A DNA stretch of 64,000 nt from Vibrio atlanticus (GCF_024347315.1 NZ_AP025461.1:248001-312000); one strand, 5' to 3'; shown: positions 28,236-38,193, numbered from the stretch's first letter. A program made the numbers and translations. Notes: a model not told the origin generated them from the letters alone.

Positions 28236-28952
28236 TTACAGCTCAGCGTTGTGGTAAACCTGCTGAACGTCATCACAGTCGTCAAGCATGTCTAAGAACT
28301 TCTGGAATTTCTCAGAATCTTCTTCAGCTACTGGCGTAGTTGTTTGAGGAACGAAAGTGATTTCCTCAACGTCTAGCGTTAGGTCTGGGAACGCAGCGTT
28401 TAGTGCTGTCTTCGTTTTGAAGAACTCAGTCGTTGGAGCGAATACAGTGATAACACCGTCTTCTAGCTCAACGTCAGTCACGTCTACGTCTTCCATCATT
28501 AGCGTTTCTAGGATGATCTCGTCATCTTCGCCTGCAAACTGGAATACAGCTTGGTGAGCGAACATGTGAGAAACAGTACCTTCAACACCGATTTTCGCGC
28601 CAGTTTTAACGAAACATTGGCGAACGTCTTGGAAAGTACGGTTACCGTTGTCTGTTAAACAGTCAACGATTACGCTTGTGCCACCTGGGCCAAAACCTTC
28701 GTAACGAGCTGGTTGGAAGTCTTCACCGCCGCCGCCGTTCGCTTTATCGATCGCTTTGTCGATAACGTGAGCGGGTACTTGGTCTTTCTTCGCTTTAGCA
28801 ATCAGGTGCTTAAGAGGTAAGTTCATGTCTGGGTCAGAGCTGCCGTTCTTAGCCAGTACGTAAATCTCTTTACCGTATTTAGAATAAACTTTAATTTTTG
28901 CGCCTGCAGTTTTCGCCATTGAGGCCTTGCGCACTTCAAAACTTCTTCCCAT
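28236..28952 (-). CDS. YebC/TACO1-family protein, YeeN-like
   Basis: 238 residues. YebC-family fold with [33 protein letters not shown], and an acidic C-terminal domain ending QVYHNAEL. The length and N-terminus match the YeeN branch more than canonical YebC. Family members act in translation of difficult (proline-rich) sequences or as regulators; this branch is not well defined. Monocistronic with its own terminator. Confidence 0.9.
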   Translation of the reverse strand: MGRSFEVRKASMAKTAGAKIKVYSKYGKEIYVLAKNGSSDPDMNLPLKHLIAKAKKDQVPAHVIDKAIDKANGGGGEDFQPARYEGFGPGGTSVIVDCLTDNGNRTFQDVRQCFVKTGAKIGVEGTVSHMFAHQAVFQFAGEDDEIILETLMMEDVDVTDVELEDGVITVFAPTTEFFKTKTALNAAFPDLTLDVEEITFVPQTTTPVAEEDSEKFQKFLDMLDDCDDVQQVYHNAEL

Positions 28953-29048
28953 CGGGATCTTCTCTCTGATTCAATTAACGGTGCAAATTCTAGCAAATTA
29001 CTGTGTCATTTCAATTCAACAGCTTTGCTGGGTAAGGTTTATCTGCGT

Positions 29049-29258
29049 TTATGCGACACCCATTACCCGTTTGTATTTTTCTACAGACTGCTCAAACCAA
29101 GCCTTTTCTTCTGGATCACCTAGCTTCATTGCTTCTTCAACAATGGCTTCAGGGCCACATTTCGCTTGCTTCAGTTTCCATACAAGAAACGATGCTTGCT
29201 TATCCAGTTCGATTTTATTTTTCTCACTGGGTGGAAGGAGTGAAAGGTTGATAGACAT
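29049..29258 (-). CDS. Small conserved protein, possibly DUF3283
   Basis: About 69 residues starting MSINLSLLPPSEKNK; charged and helical, no signal peptide. The ATG at 29256-29258 has GAAGG well placed upstream, while an upstream extension has no protein-like character. I recall a similar short Vibrio family (DUF3283) but could not verify it. Function unknown. Confidence 0.7.
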   Translation of the reverse strand: MSINLSLLPPSEKNKIELDKQASFLVWKLKQAKCGPEAIVEEAMKLGDPEEKAWFEQSVEKYKRVMGVA

Positions 29259-29550
29259 TATTAGCCTTCGTCTGTAATACGCTTGGCCGAGAAATATATC
29301 ATAGAGCAGCCTCATAAAACCAATACTATGAGCAATAGTGGGGGTTGTAGGACGAGAAAGCAGCAAGTCGCTGATGCAGGTCAAGCAACTTTGGGAGAAG
29401 TGCATTTGAAAATGGTTAAGACTTTACCGTCTTTTAGTGGAAGTAAAATGAATAGCAATGCGCATACTCATGGATGATACAACCTACAAACGGTTAACTA
29501 AAAAGGATTGAATTTATAATCTAGCTAACCATTTGGAAAAACGTGCCCCT

Positions 29551-30696
29551 CTAACTTAGCAAAGAGTGCATTGCCTTCATGTCATTAATCACACCACTCG
29601 TAAACTCTTCTAAATACTGGTGAGAACTGAGTTGTTTAAGTGTACCTGCGTCTATATCCCTGAAAGGAATATTAGGCGAAGCATATTTCCATGCAGGTAG
29701 ATTTTCATCCGTTGGATACTGTCCGCTAAATTTTAAAGCGAGTTTCTTTTTATCTTCAGCGTGCTTGCTATAAATGCCAAGATACAGATGGTAATCTTGC
29801 TCAACGCCAATATAAGTATCAATATACCCTTCAAGCTTCACCCATAAACCTATGTACCTTGAATTACGTTCTTTTTGTACATAAGAACGAATTCTATGCT
29901 CCGGCTCATCAGACAGATTAAAAGACTCTTCACTTGATAATTGCCCAAACTCAACTTCTAATTTTTTAGCCAGTAACTTCCACATTGCTAGTTGCGCATC
30001 AACATTTATCTCGGTATATGCTTGTTGAATATCAGGGACAATATTAATTAAATCATCGGTAAGTAATAGTTGCTTGAGTTGCTTTAAATAGTCCATATTG
30101 TCTGTCTGATGTGTGAGTTTATGAATGAGGTCTAAGTATTGTACAAGGGCCTCACGAAGAGGATTATCTCTCGCTGAAATTTCAATGAGACGTTCTAGCC
30201 AGTAACACATGTCTGTATGATAACTAAGAGATACCACTTGCCCCACTAGCTCTTCAGCGCTCTCTTCACTCGCCTCTCTGCCATCTAGCGTAAGGTATAT
30301 TAGAGTGATATTTTTGTGCTTATAGCCTTCCGCACACATGTACTCGTAATAATTTTTTATTTGACGGTCTTGATCCCCAGCGTAAATTTTATTTTCAATG
30401 ACAATCGCATGAGTATCAGTTTTTATCAAAATATCGATATTCTTGTATTCAGAAAAGACAGATGCGTTATCGACATCAATGTCCAAATCAAACTGCTCAC
30501 AAAAACTCTTCAATAAGAGACTTCCATGTTGATGGCTACCTAGTGGGTTTAAAAGATCGCAAACAAACCGAGAATGAAGTCTTACTTCATCAGATTCACT
30601 ACGAAGAACACGAAAGAGGTTGTATTGAGGCTTTTCTTCATAGCGCTGCTTTAGCAGCTTAAGTGTTAAAAAGAACTGATGATTAATCGATTTCAT
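29551..30696 (-). CDS. PD-(D/E)XK nuclease-superfamily protein
   Basis: 381 residues. The N-terminal half has the nuclease core: NIDILIKTDTHAIVIENKIY gives the Asp and the E-x-K pair, and DRQIKNYYEYM follows, as in PDDEXK_4 proteins. The C-terminal half is helical with no recognised domain. Such genes are often found singly in accessory regions and some relate to defence, but no partner methylase or helicase is near. It is flanked by long non-coding stretches and lies beside a Fic gene, which suggests an acquired segment. Function not established. Confidence 0.8.
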   Translation of the reverse strand: MKSINHQFFLTLKLLKQRYEEKPQYNLFRVLRSESDEVRLHSRFVCDLLNPLGSHQHGSLLLKSFCEQFDLDIDVDNASVFSEYKNIDILIKTDTHAIVIENKIYAGDQDRQIKNYYEYMCAEGYKHKNITLIYLTLDGREASEESAEELVGQVVSLSYHTDMCYWLERLIEISARDNPLREALVQYLDLIHKLTHQTDNMDYLKQLKQLLLTDDLINIVPDIQQAYTEINVDAQLAMWKLLAKKLEVEFGQLSSEESFNLSDEPEHRIRSYVQKERNSRYIGLWVKLEGYIDTYIGVEQDYHLYLGIYSKHAEDKKKLALKFSGQYPTDENLPAWKYASPNIPFRDIDAGTLKQLSSHQYLEEFTSGVINDMKAMHSLLS

Positions 30697-31165
30697 TAGC
30701 TTTCCGCGATTGTTAAAAAGACTTGAGCAAGCTCTTACTTGTCGTTAAAAACCCAGTCAGGAAAGTCACAAACCTAAATGAGACATATTTGATTACCTTA
30801 GACTTTTTCAAGAAGGCAATCATGTTTCAGATCAGTTTCAGTGTAAATAAATTTTATACTAACCACACCTAACATAACTAAGAGCTATCATTCTATGGAG
30901 TGAAGGCTACATCTAACTTAATCCTATATAAAACTGATTTTGTATGAAAAGTCACAACTATGTTGATATTCCTAGGCGTCACTTGAAGTAATTTACAGAT
31001 GGGTGATGAAATTAAACCTCGTCAAAATCGGACTAAAGTCCGAGCAAATTAGTCACTATGAGTGCGAACAGGCAGGTTATTTTAATCGTTCATGAAACAG
31101 CTTCGAAATTAATGGGTTAAATAGTCCCAAAAACCACCAACATTCACTCTGAGCATTGACAGCTT
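30697..31165. other. Non-coding gap between PD-(D/E)XK and Fic genes
   Basis: 469 bases without a supported gene. A small hairpin TCGGACT/AGTCCGA lies at 31029-31044 but has no T-run. The AT-rich part nearest 30697 probably holds the promoter of the nuclease-like gene. Nothing else is recognised. Confidence 0.6.
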
Positions 31166-32299
31166 TTAAGTATAGAAATGAGTGTGGGTGTATAAAACCG
31201 ACTCCGGCAACAGATAGCGCGTGCTTCGGCCACCAGAACCAGATTTGACTAAGCAGCCATGCTCAATCAAAGAGTTCAAATGACGTGTTGCAGTGGCACT
31301 ACTCACCTTTGCTACTTTCTGATATTGGCTGGCATTGATACCTTCGGAAAAATCACCATCGAGCATCCTATTCAGCACTTTTACCTGCTCTGTTGTAAGC
31401 TTGGTTTGGTCGATACTTCGCCAATAATTGGTCTTATAAACGGTTTGATCGACCTCAGCGAAAACGCCTGTAAACGTCTCGTCTAACGTATCTAAGAACC
31501 ACATCAACCATTCGCTAATATCGAGTCCACCTTTCTGGGTTCGCTCCAATATCTCGTAGTAATGCTTACGGTTAGCGAGAATCCCCACCGACATCGCATA
31601 GAAACGTACCGACTGCTTTTCTGCCTGTGCTAATGCCAAATCAGTCAACAATCGAGTAATACGGCCATTACCGTCATCTAATGAGTGTAAGGTGATAAAC
31701 CAAAGGTGAGTTATCGCAGCTCTAAGTAAAGGATCGAGTGACTCATCGGTAAGTGAACCATTAAACCATGTGATAAACGCATCTAACTCAGCACCAAGAA
31801 TATCTCGGCTAGGCGCTTCAAAATGTACGGTCGGACGGTCAATTCTTCCCGATACCACTTGCATGGGAGTATCACCTCTTAGCTGACCTCCGATTACAGG
31901 GTTAAAAATGGTGTAACCTTGAGGAAACAGCCTATCGTGCCAATGCAAAATCCTATCAAGCGCTAATGGCTCAGTGAGGTTCTGCACGGCATCCAACATA
32001 ATTTCGGCTAAGCCATCAGTTTGTTCTGTCGTAGGAAAAGGTCGCTCTTCGCTCACGCCAAGTTTGTTAGCTAAAGAAGAACGAACAGAGAAGGCATTTA
32101 GCTTTTCTCCCTCTATCGCACTGGAGTGGACAATGTTCGCTAATAAGGTGTCTAGCATGGTTTGGGTTTGGTCTGCGGATTGAGAGGTTATCTTACCCAA
32201 TAATATGCCTTGATTAAGACGTACTTCTCTTAACCTCACGCCTATTTTCTGATTATCCCAAACAAAGTCTGGCCAATTATTTTGCTGCCAAATCCACAT
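31166..32299 (-). CDS. Fic family protein with N-terminal DUF4172 and C-terminal winged helix
   Basis: About 377 residues. N-terminal WIWQQNNWPDFVWD resembles DUF4172. The inhibitory helix HSSAIEGEKL ([S/T]xxxE[G/N]) precedes the Fic core, so it is class II. The core motif is HSLDDGNGRITR (the usual F is Leu), keeping catalytic His and the phosphate anchor. A C-terminal winged helix (GINASQYQKVAKVSSATATRHL) should bind DNA. Fic domains AMPylate proteins. The ATG preceded by GGGG was chosen over one four codons earlier. Probably autoregulated through the repeats just upstream. Confidence 0.88.
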   Translation of the reverse strand: MWIWQQNNWPDFVWDNQKIGVRLREVRLNQGILLGKITSQSADQTQTMLDTLLANIVHSSAIEGEKLNAFSVRSSLANKLGVSEERPFPTTEQTDGLAEIMLDAVQNLTEPLALDRILHWHDRLFPQGYTIFNPVIGGQLRGDTPMQVVSGRIDRPTVHFEAPSRDILGAELDAFITWFNGSLTDESLDPLLRAAITHLWFITLHSLDDGNGRITRLLTDLALAQAEKQSVRFYAMSVGILANRKHYYEILERTQKGGLDISEWLMWFLDTLDETFTGVFAEVDQTVYKTNYWRSIDQTKLTTEQVKVLNRMLDGDFSEGINASQYQKVAKVSSATATRHLNSLIEHGCLVKSGSGGRSTRYLLPESVLYTHTHFYT

Positions 32300-32327
32300 A
32301 TTACGCCCCATGATGCGAAAGTATCAC

Positions 32328-32383
32328 TTATTCAACTCATAGTATGAGCTGTTTAAGGTAATTATTCAACTCACATCATGAGC
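32328..32383 (-). promoter_or_regulatory. Paired operator repeats before the Fic gene
   Basis: Two 22-bp direct repeats, 32328-32349 and 32362-32383, share TTATTCAACTCA and ATGAGC around a palindromic core (CTCATAGTATGAG and CTCACATCATGAG). They are offset by 34 bp, close to three helix turns, and lie 29-84 bases before the Fic start. The Fic winged helix is the likeliest binder. Confidence 0.7.
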
Positions 32384-32443
32384 CGAATAATCAGATAATC
32401 GCATCACAGAGATAAGAAAGACAGCTCCTCGAAACCCAAAAGT

Positions 32444-32782
32444 CTATTCACTCACCGCGAACACATCGCAACGTGAGGCGCAGATGAAGTCATTTTTGTG
32501 CAGGCCTTTGATTGAGTGGCTCCACCACGTTACAGTCACTTTGCCCCACTCCAATAAGATCGAAGGGTGATGGAACTCTTCTTCTGCTAACTCTGACACT
32601 TTGTTGCTGAATGCCCACGCTTGTTTGTAGTTCTTAAACTTAAACACTTTCTCAAGCTGCGGGATGCCGTCTCTTTCGATGATCTGCCAGTCTGACAACT
32701 CCAACAGTAAAGATTGTTGTTCATCTTTACTTAGGGCAATCGCTTCGATACTGCAGGCTTCGCATTTTTGTTCATTCAACAT
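32444..32782 (-). CDS. phhB: Pterin-4a-carbinolamine dehydratase
   Basis: About 112 residues. Recycles the tetrahydrobiopterin-type cofactor used by phenylalanine hydroxylase. Family motif [23 protein letters not shown] is present. The ATG at 32780-32782 with AAGGA upstream was chosen; the frame overlaps the end of phhA by 11 bases, so the two are translationally coupled. Confidence 0.93.
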   Translation of the reverse strand: MLNEQKCEACSIEAIALSKDEQQSLLLELSDWQIIERDGIPQLEKVFKFKNYKQAWAFSNKVSELAEEEFHHPSILLEWGKVTVTWWSHSIKGLHKNDFICASRCDVFAVSE

Positions 32783-33566
32783 GTGTTGGTTCCTTGGGTT
32801 CAAAAAGTGGTGGTAGCAACCCCGCATCGATGGCGAGATCAGCTTGCTGTAATAGGTTTTCCTGACTGATTTGGAAGAGCTCAGACAGCTCGTCGATCAC
32901 GTAATATTTCGGCTGCATGATGTCGATACGATAAGGAGTTCTTAACACCGTTTGCAGATCGAACCGCTCACGAACCGCCAAATCACCACCCAATGCATAC
33001 ATGGTTTCCGCCGGAGACGAGAGAATACCACCGCCATAAATTTTCAGTTTTTGTCCCTCTTTTACTAAACCGAACTCAACCGTAAACCAATACAAACGGG
33101 CAAGATAGGCCCGCTGTTTAGATGTGGCGGCTTGGCCTAGTTTTCCATAATGCTCAGTGAAAGCCGCGAAATCGGCATTGGTGAGCATGGCACAGTGGCC
33201 GAAAATTTCATGAAAGAAATCAGGTTCTTGTAAGTAATCGAACTCATCTCGCGTTCTCAGAAATGTCGCAACTGGGAATTTTTTATTGGCGAGCAAATCA
33301 AAGAATCGGTCGAAATCGATCAATGCGGGCACAGGCTGAACCTGCCAACCTGTTGTTTCCATTAGCACCTTGTTTATCTCTGGAAGCTGAGGGACTCTGT
33401 CTAATGGCAGATCCAGCAGGGTCAAACCGTGCAAATAAGCATCGCATGCGCGGTCATTAATGACGTCCAGTTGCCTTTTCACTAAGTCGTGCCAAATGGC
33501 GTCTTCTTCGAGGCTCCACTCAACCCATCCCTCTTGGCTCACGGGCTTAGAATGATATTGAGTCAT
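32772..33566 (-). CDS. phhA: Phenylalanine-4-hydroxylase
   Basis: 264-residue monomeric bacterial enzyme that converts phenylalanine to tyrosine with a pterin and non-haem iron. Iron ligands are visible in [12 protein letters not shown] (two His) and [10 protein letters not shown] (Glu). AAAGGAGG precedes the ATG. First gene of phhAB, divergent from aacS, with a TyrR-like box between the two. It feeds the tyrosine pathway encoded at 37489-41461. Confidence 0.95.
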   Translation of the reverse strand: MTQYHSKPVSQEGWVEWSLEEDAIWHDLVKRQLDVINDRACDAYLHGLTLLDLPLDRVPQLPEINKVLMETTGWQVQPVPALIDFDRFFDLLANKKFPVATFLRTRDEFDYLQEPDFFHEIFGHCAMLTNADFAAFTEHYGKLGQAATSKQRAYLARLYWFTVEFGLVKEGQKLKIYGGGILSSPAETMYALGGDLAVRERFDLQTVLRTPYRIDIMQPKYYVIDELSELFQISQENLLQQADLAIDAGLLPPLFEPKEPTHVE

Positions 33567-33654
33567 TACACACCTCCTTTCGAATGTCTCACTTTAAGCC
33601 TATCTCCACTCCTTATATCCGCCAATTTGCGCGATTTTTCGAAATAAGCAATTG

Positions 33655-33672
33655 TGTAACATTTTATTTACA
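33655..33672. promoter_or_regulatory. TyrR-like box between phhA and aacS
   Basis: TGTAAC-ATTTTA-TTTACA, one mismatch from the TyrR consensus TGTAAA-N6-TTTACA. It lies about 90 bases before each divergent gene and can serve both. Confidence 0.65.
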
Positions 33673-33765
33673 CAGTTCCGCCGCACCCTTATTTTGCTGA
33701 TCTTTTGACTTTGTAAAACCTAAATACCAGACTGAAATCGTTAACGTTTTGTTAAAGGTAAAGGA

Positions 33766-35787
33766 ATGCACGAAAGCAATAAGCCAGTTTGGCAGCCTAG
33801 CGACCAGCGTATCGCACACGCCAACGTAACCCGATTTATGGATAGCCTCACTCTGTCAGGATTAAAGCCACAAGACTTAGGGCTTGAGACGGAATGGAAA
33901 AACTACACGGTGCTTCATCAATGGTCTGTGGAACATCCCGAGTCGTTTTGGCAGAACGTTTGGCAGTTTTGTGGAATGGTGGGCTCGCAAGACAGTATTG
34001 ATAACGCACAAAGAGAGCTCATCAAAACTCAAGGCGAGAGCCGTTGGCAACAGTCAAAATCGAATCGCGATGCGGTGTGGTTTCCTAATGCTCAAGTTAA
34101 CTACGCCGAAAACTTGCTCCATTCAGCAAAAGCGTTGCCAAACGAGCTTGCGATTTGGTTTGAGAATGAGCGTGGCGAGCATCAAAGCTACACATGGCAA
34201 AACTTGTGTAAGGAAGTATCTAACGTTCAACAATGGCTTGTCGATAGCGGCGTGGGGCAAGGTGATATAGTTGCTGCATATACGCCCTACCTGCCACAAA
34301 CCGTGATTGCGATGTTGGCAACCACCAGCTTAGGGGCTATTTGGACATCGACCTCGCCTGATTTTGGCGTCGAGAGCGTGATTGAGCGATTTGGCCAAGT
34401 GAAACCTAAGGTGCTTTTCACCTGTGACGGCTACACCTTCAATGGCAAGACGTTCGATATGACGGACAAAAACCGTGAAATCATCGAACACTTAAACGAA
34501 TTAAAACAGGTGTGTCAGGTCGGCTATTTAAAGAACAATGATTTTGAGCATGACGTGTCACTCCAAAACTGGCACAGCATCATCAATCAGTATCAACCAA
34601 AACCTCTTCGATTTACTCGTGTCGGCTTCAATGAACCTCTGTTTGTACTCTACTCTTCTGGCACCACCGGCAAGCCAAAATGTATTGTGCATTCTGTTGG
34701 CGGCACCATCATCAACCACCTAAAAGAGCATCAACTTCACTGCGATATTAAACCAAGAGATCGCGTGTTCTACTACACCACTTGTGGTTGGATGATGTGG
34801 AACTGGCACGTCTCTGCGCTCGCCAGCGGTGCTTGTTTGGTGATCTTTGATGGTAGCCCGGTTTATCCGCAACCTAGCGTTCTGTGGGATTTAGCGCAGC
34901 GCACCGATGTGTCGCTGTTTGGCACCTCAGCCAAGTATCTAGAAGCGATCGAGAATGCAGAGCTCTCACCGATCGACAATCACTCTCTTCCCCACTTAAG
35001 AACACTGTGCTCGACGGGTTCAGTGCTCTACCCTGAGCAATTCGATTACGTCTACAAACACATCAAACAAGACCTGCATTTAGCCTCAATTTCTGGAGGG
35101 ACAGATATTTGTGGCTGCTTTGTTTTAGGCAATCCAATCTCGCCAGTGTATCGCGGAGAGTGCCAACAAGCCGGGCTCGGCGTCGACATCAAGGTGTTCA
35201 ATTCGTCTGGTCACAAGGTTAATCATGAACGTGGCGAACTGGTGTGTACAAACTCCCTCCCCAACTTCCCTGTTGGCTTCTGGAATGACACCGGAGAGCG
35301 CTACCACAGCACTTACTGGGACAAGTTCGATAATGTGTGGCATCACGGTGATGAAGTCGCACAAAGCGTGCATTGTGGCTACCTGTTCTACGGGCGAGGA
35401 GACACCACACTCAACCCTGGTGGTGTGCGAATTGGGACTGCTGAAATCTATCAACAAGTGAACACCATTGAGGGCATTGTTGACTCGATAGCAGTCGGTA
35501 AAGACATCGACCGCAATGAGCAGATATGGTTGTTTGTTCAACTACAGCAAGGTGTGGATCTAGATGATGGGCTACTGACAGCCATCAAAAGCAAACTCAA
35601 ATCCTCTTGTTCACCAAGGCACGTGCCAAGCCAGATATTTGCAATCAGCGATGTGCCAAAAACGCGCTCAGGCAAGTTGGTGGAGTTGGCGGTGAAACAG
35701 GTTGTAAATGGTAAGGATGTAGAAAACCTCGGGGCAATTGCTAACGCCGAGGTTTTGGAAGAAATAAAGCGCGTTGTTTCGCTTTAG
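33766..35787 (+). CDS. aacS: Acetoacetyl-CoA synthetase
   Basis: 673-residue acyl-adenylate ligase that activates acetoacetate to acetoacetyl-CoA. AMP motif LYSSGTTGKPK; the N-terminal region resembles acetoacetate-CoA ligases rather than Acs. Conserved motifs include TCGWMMWNWHVS, SISGGTDICGCF and the C-terminal VPKTRSGKL lysine. It takes up the acetoacetate released by fumarylacetoacetase encoded nearby, so it fits the phenylalanine/tyrosine catabolic set. AAGG precedes ATG by about seven bases. Confidence 0.93.
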   Translation: MHESNKPVWQPSDQRIAHANVTRFMDSLTLSGLKPQDLGLETEWKNYTVLHQWSVEHPESFWQNVWQFCGMVGSQDSIDNAQRELIKTQGESRWQQSKSNRDAVWFPNAQVNYAENLLHSAKALPNELAIWFENERGEHQSYTWQNLCKEVSNVQQWLVDSGVGQGDIVAAYTPYLPQTVIAMLATTSLGAIWTSTSPDFGVESVIERFGQVKPKVLFTCDGYTFNGKTFDMTDKNREIIEHLNELKQVCQVGYLKNNDFEHDVSLQNWHSIINQYQPKPLRFTRVGFNEPLFVLYSSGTTGKPKCIVHSVGGTIINHLKEHQLHCDIKPRDRVFYYTTCGWMMWNWHVSALASGACLVIFDGSPVYPQPSVLWDLAQRTDVSLFGTSAKYLEAIENAELSPIDNHSLPHLRTLCSTGSVLYPEQFDYVYKHIKQDLHLASISGGTDICGCFVLGNPISPVYRGECQQAGLGVDIKVFNSSGHKVNHERGELVCTNSLPNFPVGFWNDTGERYHSTYWDKFDNVWHHGDEVAQSVHCGYLFYGRGDTTLNPGGVRIGTAEIYQQVNTIEGIVDSIAVGKDIDRNEQIWLFVQLQQGVDLDDGLLTAIKSKLKSSCSPRHVPSQIFAISDVPKTRSGKLVELAVKQVVNGKDVENLGAIANAEVLEEIKRVVSL

Positions 35788-35884
35788 CGTTAGCGTTAAG
35801 CCCTAGAAAGTGGCTAACTATCTCCAATTTTCACTTGGCTGTCAGATAACATCTAGAGTAAAGGCAGCCGATTGAAAACCAAAT

Positions 35885-35940
35885 CGAAGCCAAACAGATG
35901 AGCTCATGAACCCTCTCATCTGTTTGGCTTCGTGCCTTTT
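35885..35940 (+). terminator. Terminator of aacS
   Basis: Perfect 18-bp stem, 35885-35902 with 35915-35932, around a 12-base loop, followed by TGCCTTTTCT. Confidence 0.85.
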
Positions 35941-36144
35941 CTAAAGCTCTTAATGCGATCTGAACGTCATATTTAAAACAAAATTTGAAAATTAATAATT
36001 TTATAGCCAGAGATAATATTCACTAAAGACGAATCATTTATACAAAAAAAGAGTCCACCACTGGATTGTATCCAAGCTTATGGATATTTAATCGAATTAT
36101 AATAACTCCCGTTTCCACAGCTCCATTTCTAGTGAAATGATAAT

Positions 36145-36158
36145 TTGATAGCTATCAC
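36145..36158 (+). promoter_or_regulatory. FNR/CRP-like site upstream of carbamate kinase
   Basis: TTGAT-AGCT-ATCAC differs by one base from the FNR consensus TTGATN4ATCAA and is also close to a CRP site. It lies about 165 bases before the start codon. An anaerobic or catabolite control would suit a carbamate kinase; no test is possible here. Confidence 0.45.
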
Positions 36159-36322
36159 ATTTAGAACAGTTATTTTCCCATACTATCTCGGCATGTTAAT
36201 TACTTAAGAGTAATTAACAAAACTAGTCACTCCTATTAATAAGCTTGAATTTAATTAGAAACAAGCGGTTAATCCCTACGTAAAATAAATAAAATCATTA
36301 TTAAATGATCGGAGACATTATC

Positions 36323-37252
36323 ATGCGCATAGTATTAGCTTTAGGCGGTAACGCTCTTTTAGCAAGAGGCCAAGCATTAACGGCTGAGAACCAACGTGAA
36401 AATATAATCAAATCAGCGGCGAGTATTGCTGCGATAGCACGCGAGCATGAGATTGTTATCGTTCATGGTAATGGCCCACAAGTAGGTTTGTTGATGGAAC
36501 AAAACGCGGCTTATAGCGAATATTCGCCAGAGACGACACCATACCCAATGGATGTACTCGGCTCTCAAACCTGTGGCATGGTGGGCTACATGTTACAACA
36601 AGAGCTCAGAAACATTGACCCTGAATTAGACGTAGCGACGCTAGTCACGCAAACTGAAGTATGCAAAAAAGACCCTGCGTTTGCTAACCCGACTAAATTT
36701 GTTGGCCCTGTATATACAGAGCAACGAGCTAAAGAGTTAATGGCTCAAAGCACAATGCAGTTTAAAGCTGATGGCGAGTACTACCGACGCGTTGTGCCTT
36801 CTCCTATGCCAAAAAGCATTGTTGAAATTCAGCAAATTGAAACTCTTCTAGATACAGAAAACCTTGTTATCGCTTGTGGCGGCGGCGGTGTTCCCGTGAG
36901 TATTGAGCAAGGTAAGAGTACTGGCGTAGAGTGCGTCATTGACAAAGATCTTACGGCTGAACTACTCGCTGAAAAAATCCATGCCGACTTATTTATTATC
37001 TTAACCGATGGTTCGATTTTCCGTAACTATGGTAAAGAAGACCAAGCAGAAATGAAGCAAGCAACGCCTGCTGGTTTAGCAGAATTTTCATTCCCTGCTG
37101 GTTCTATGGGGCCAAAAATTGATGCCGTTTGCAAATTCGTTGAAGCTGGCTTAGGTAATGCGGCGATTGGTTCATTATTTGATTTAGATAAAATAATCAC
37201 CAATGAAGCTGGCACTCTGATAACGAAAGGCGAAGGTATTGTTTATTACTAA
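36323..37252 (+). CDS. arcC: Carbamate kinase
   Basis: About 309 residues. Makes ATP from carbamoyl phosphate. Motifs: ALGGNALL at the N-terminus, IVHGNGPQVG and IACGGGGVPV. The ATG at 36323 (GGAG nine bases upstream) is better than one six codons earlier because the conserved start MRIVLALGG follows. It stands alone: no arginine deiminase or ornithine transcarbamylase gene is near. A terminator follows at 37294-37330. Confidence 0.93.
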   Translation: MRIVLALGGNALLARGQALTAENQRENIIKSAASIAAIAREHEIVIVHGNGPQVGLLMEQNAAYSEYSPETTPYPMDVLGSQTCGMVGYMLQQELRNIDPELDVATLVTQTEVCKKDPAFANPTKFVGPVYTEQRAKELMAQSTMQFKADGEYYRRVVPSPMPKSIVEIQQIETLLDTENLVIACGGGGVPVSIEQGKSTGVECVIDKDLTAELLAEKIHADLFIILTDGSIFRNYGKEDQAEMKQATPAGLAEFSFPAGSMGPKIDAVCKFVEAGLGNAAIGSLFDLDKIITNEAGTLITKGEGIVYY

Positions 37253-37293
37253 GATTATCGAGTGATAACCACCACTAATATATATATTATTAC

Positions 37294-37330
37294 AAGCCTC
37301 TTATTTAATTATAATGAGGCTTATTTTATT
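37294..37330 (+). terminator. Terminator of arcC
   Basis: Stem AAGCCTC/GAGGCTT (37294-37300 with 37316-37322), partly extended by TTAT/ATAA in the loop, followed by ATTTTATT. Confidence 0.7.
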
Positions 37331-37488
37331 AGTGCCATTTCAATGCTATATGAGATAAATATTCATAAAGTTGGAAATTAAACCTAACAATAATGAATAC
37401 ATAATATCTTTAAATATACCAAAGCGTAATTATAACGAGACTTCATCCAAATAATGTTTCCAGTTCATTAAAAAACAATTCAATACGT

Positions 37489-38193
37489 TCACATCGGTGT
37501 ATTCGCATCCGCTTGGTTCTCTGGCATCGCATCAATAAAAGCGGGCAACTGATTACACGCTTCGACAATCGAATTAATTAGCGGATACGGCGACATATCA
37601 ACATCAAAGCGCAACGCGTTATACACCTGCGGCACTATGCAGATATCGACAATGCATGGTGAATCCGTGAGGCTACACACCGAATCACCGTGTGTTTTTC
37701 GGTGTTTGGCCAGCTTCTCTTCTAACGCTGAAAACCCTTGGCTCATCCAGTAACGAAGCCAATCCATTTTCGCCTCTTGCTCGCACGACAATTCTCGCTC
37801 CAAATATTGCAACACGCGCAGGTTATTAAGAGGATGAATTTCCATCGCAATATCCTGAGCCATCGCCAGTGCTTGATAGCGCAGTGGTGTTTGCTCAGGA
37901 ATCAGCGAGACTTCCGGGCTACTCTCACAAGAATAGTGCTCATCGAGATACTGAAGAATAGCCAGTGACTGATTGAGTTGAACGTCACCATCCACCAGCA
38001 CAGGCACTAATTGGCTGGCATTGAGCTCGCGATATTGTGGATCATGTTGCTCGCCGCCATTACGCACCAAGTGCACCGATTTAGACTCATAGTTGAGTTG
38101 CTTTAGGTTCAACCCAATACGCACTCTATAGGCAGCCGAAGAGCGCCAGTAACCGTAAAGTAAAATGTTCTTGTTCACGATGCTCTCGCTCAT
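37489..38193 (-). CDS. maiA: Maleylacetoacetate isomerase
   Basis: 234-residue zeta-class glutathione transferase. It isomerises maleylacetoacetate to fumarylacetoacetate. The glutathione site YGYWRSSAAYRVRIGLN is diagnostic. Last gene of the hpd-hmgA-fahA-maiA operon, 21 bases after fahA. The second N-terminal residues up to MSESIVNKN are variable in the family; the start is not strongly supported by a ribosome site. Confidence 0.94.
   Translation of the reverse strand: MSESIVNKNILLYGYWRSSAAYRVRIGLNLKQLNYESKSVHLVRNGGEQHDPQYRELNASQLVPVLVDGDVQLNQSLAILQYLDEHYSCESSPEVSLIPEQTPLRYQALAMAQDIAMEIHPLNNLRVLQYLERELSCEQEAKMDWLRYWMSQGFSALEEKLAKHRKTHGDSVCSLTDSPCIVDICIVPQVYNALRFDVDMSPYPLINSIVEACNQLPAFIDAMPENQADANTPM

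Larger units (their letters stand above)
35788..36322. other. Intergenic region aacS-arcC
   Basis: 535 bases without a gene. It contains the aacS terminator (35885-35938), an FNR/CRP-like site (36145-36158), an inverted repeat GTTAATTACT-TAAG-AGTAATTAAC at 36195-36218 and an AT-rich promoter region before the carbamate kinase. Confidence 0.8.

Noticed and set aside
31029..31044. Hairpin TCGGACT-AA-AGTCCGA
   Set aside because: Loop too short and no T-run. No gene ends nearby, so it is not called a terminator.
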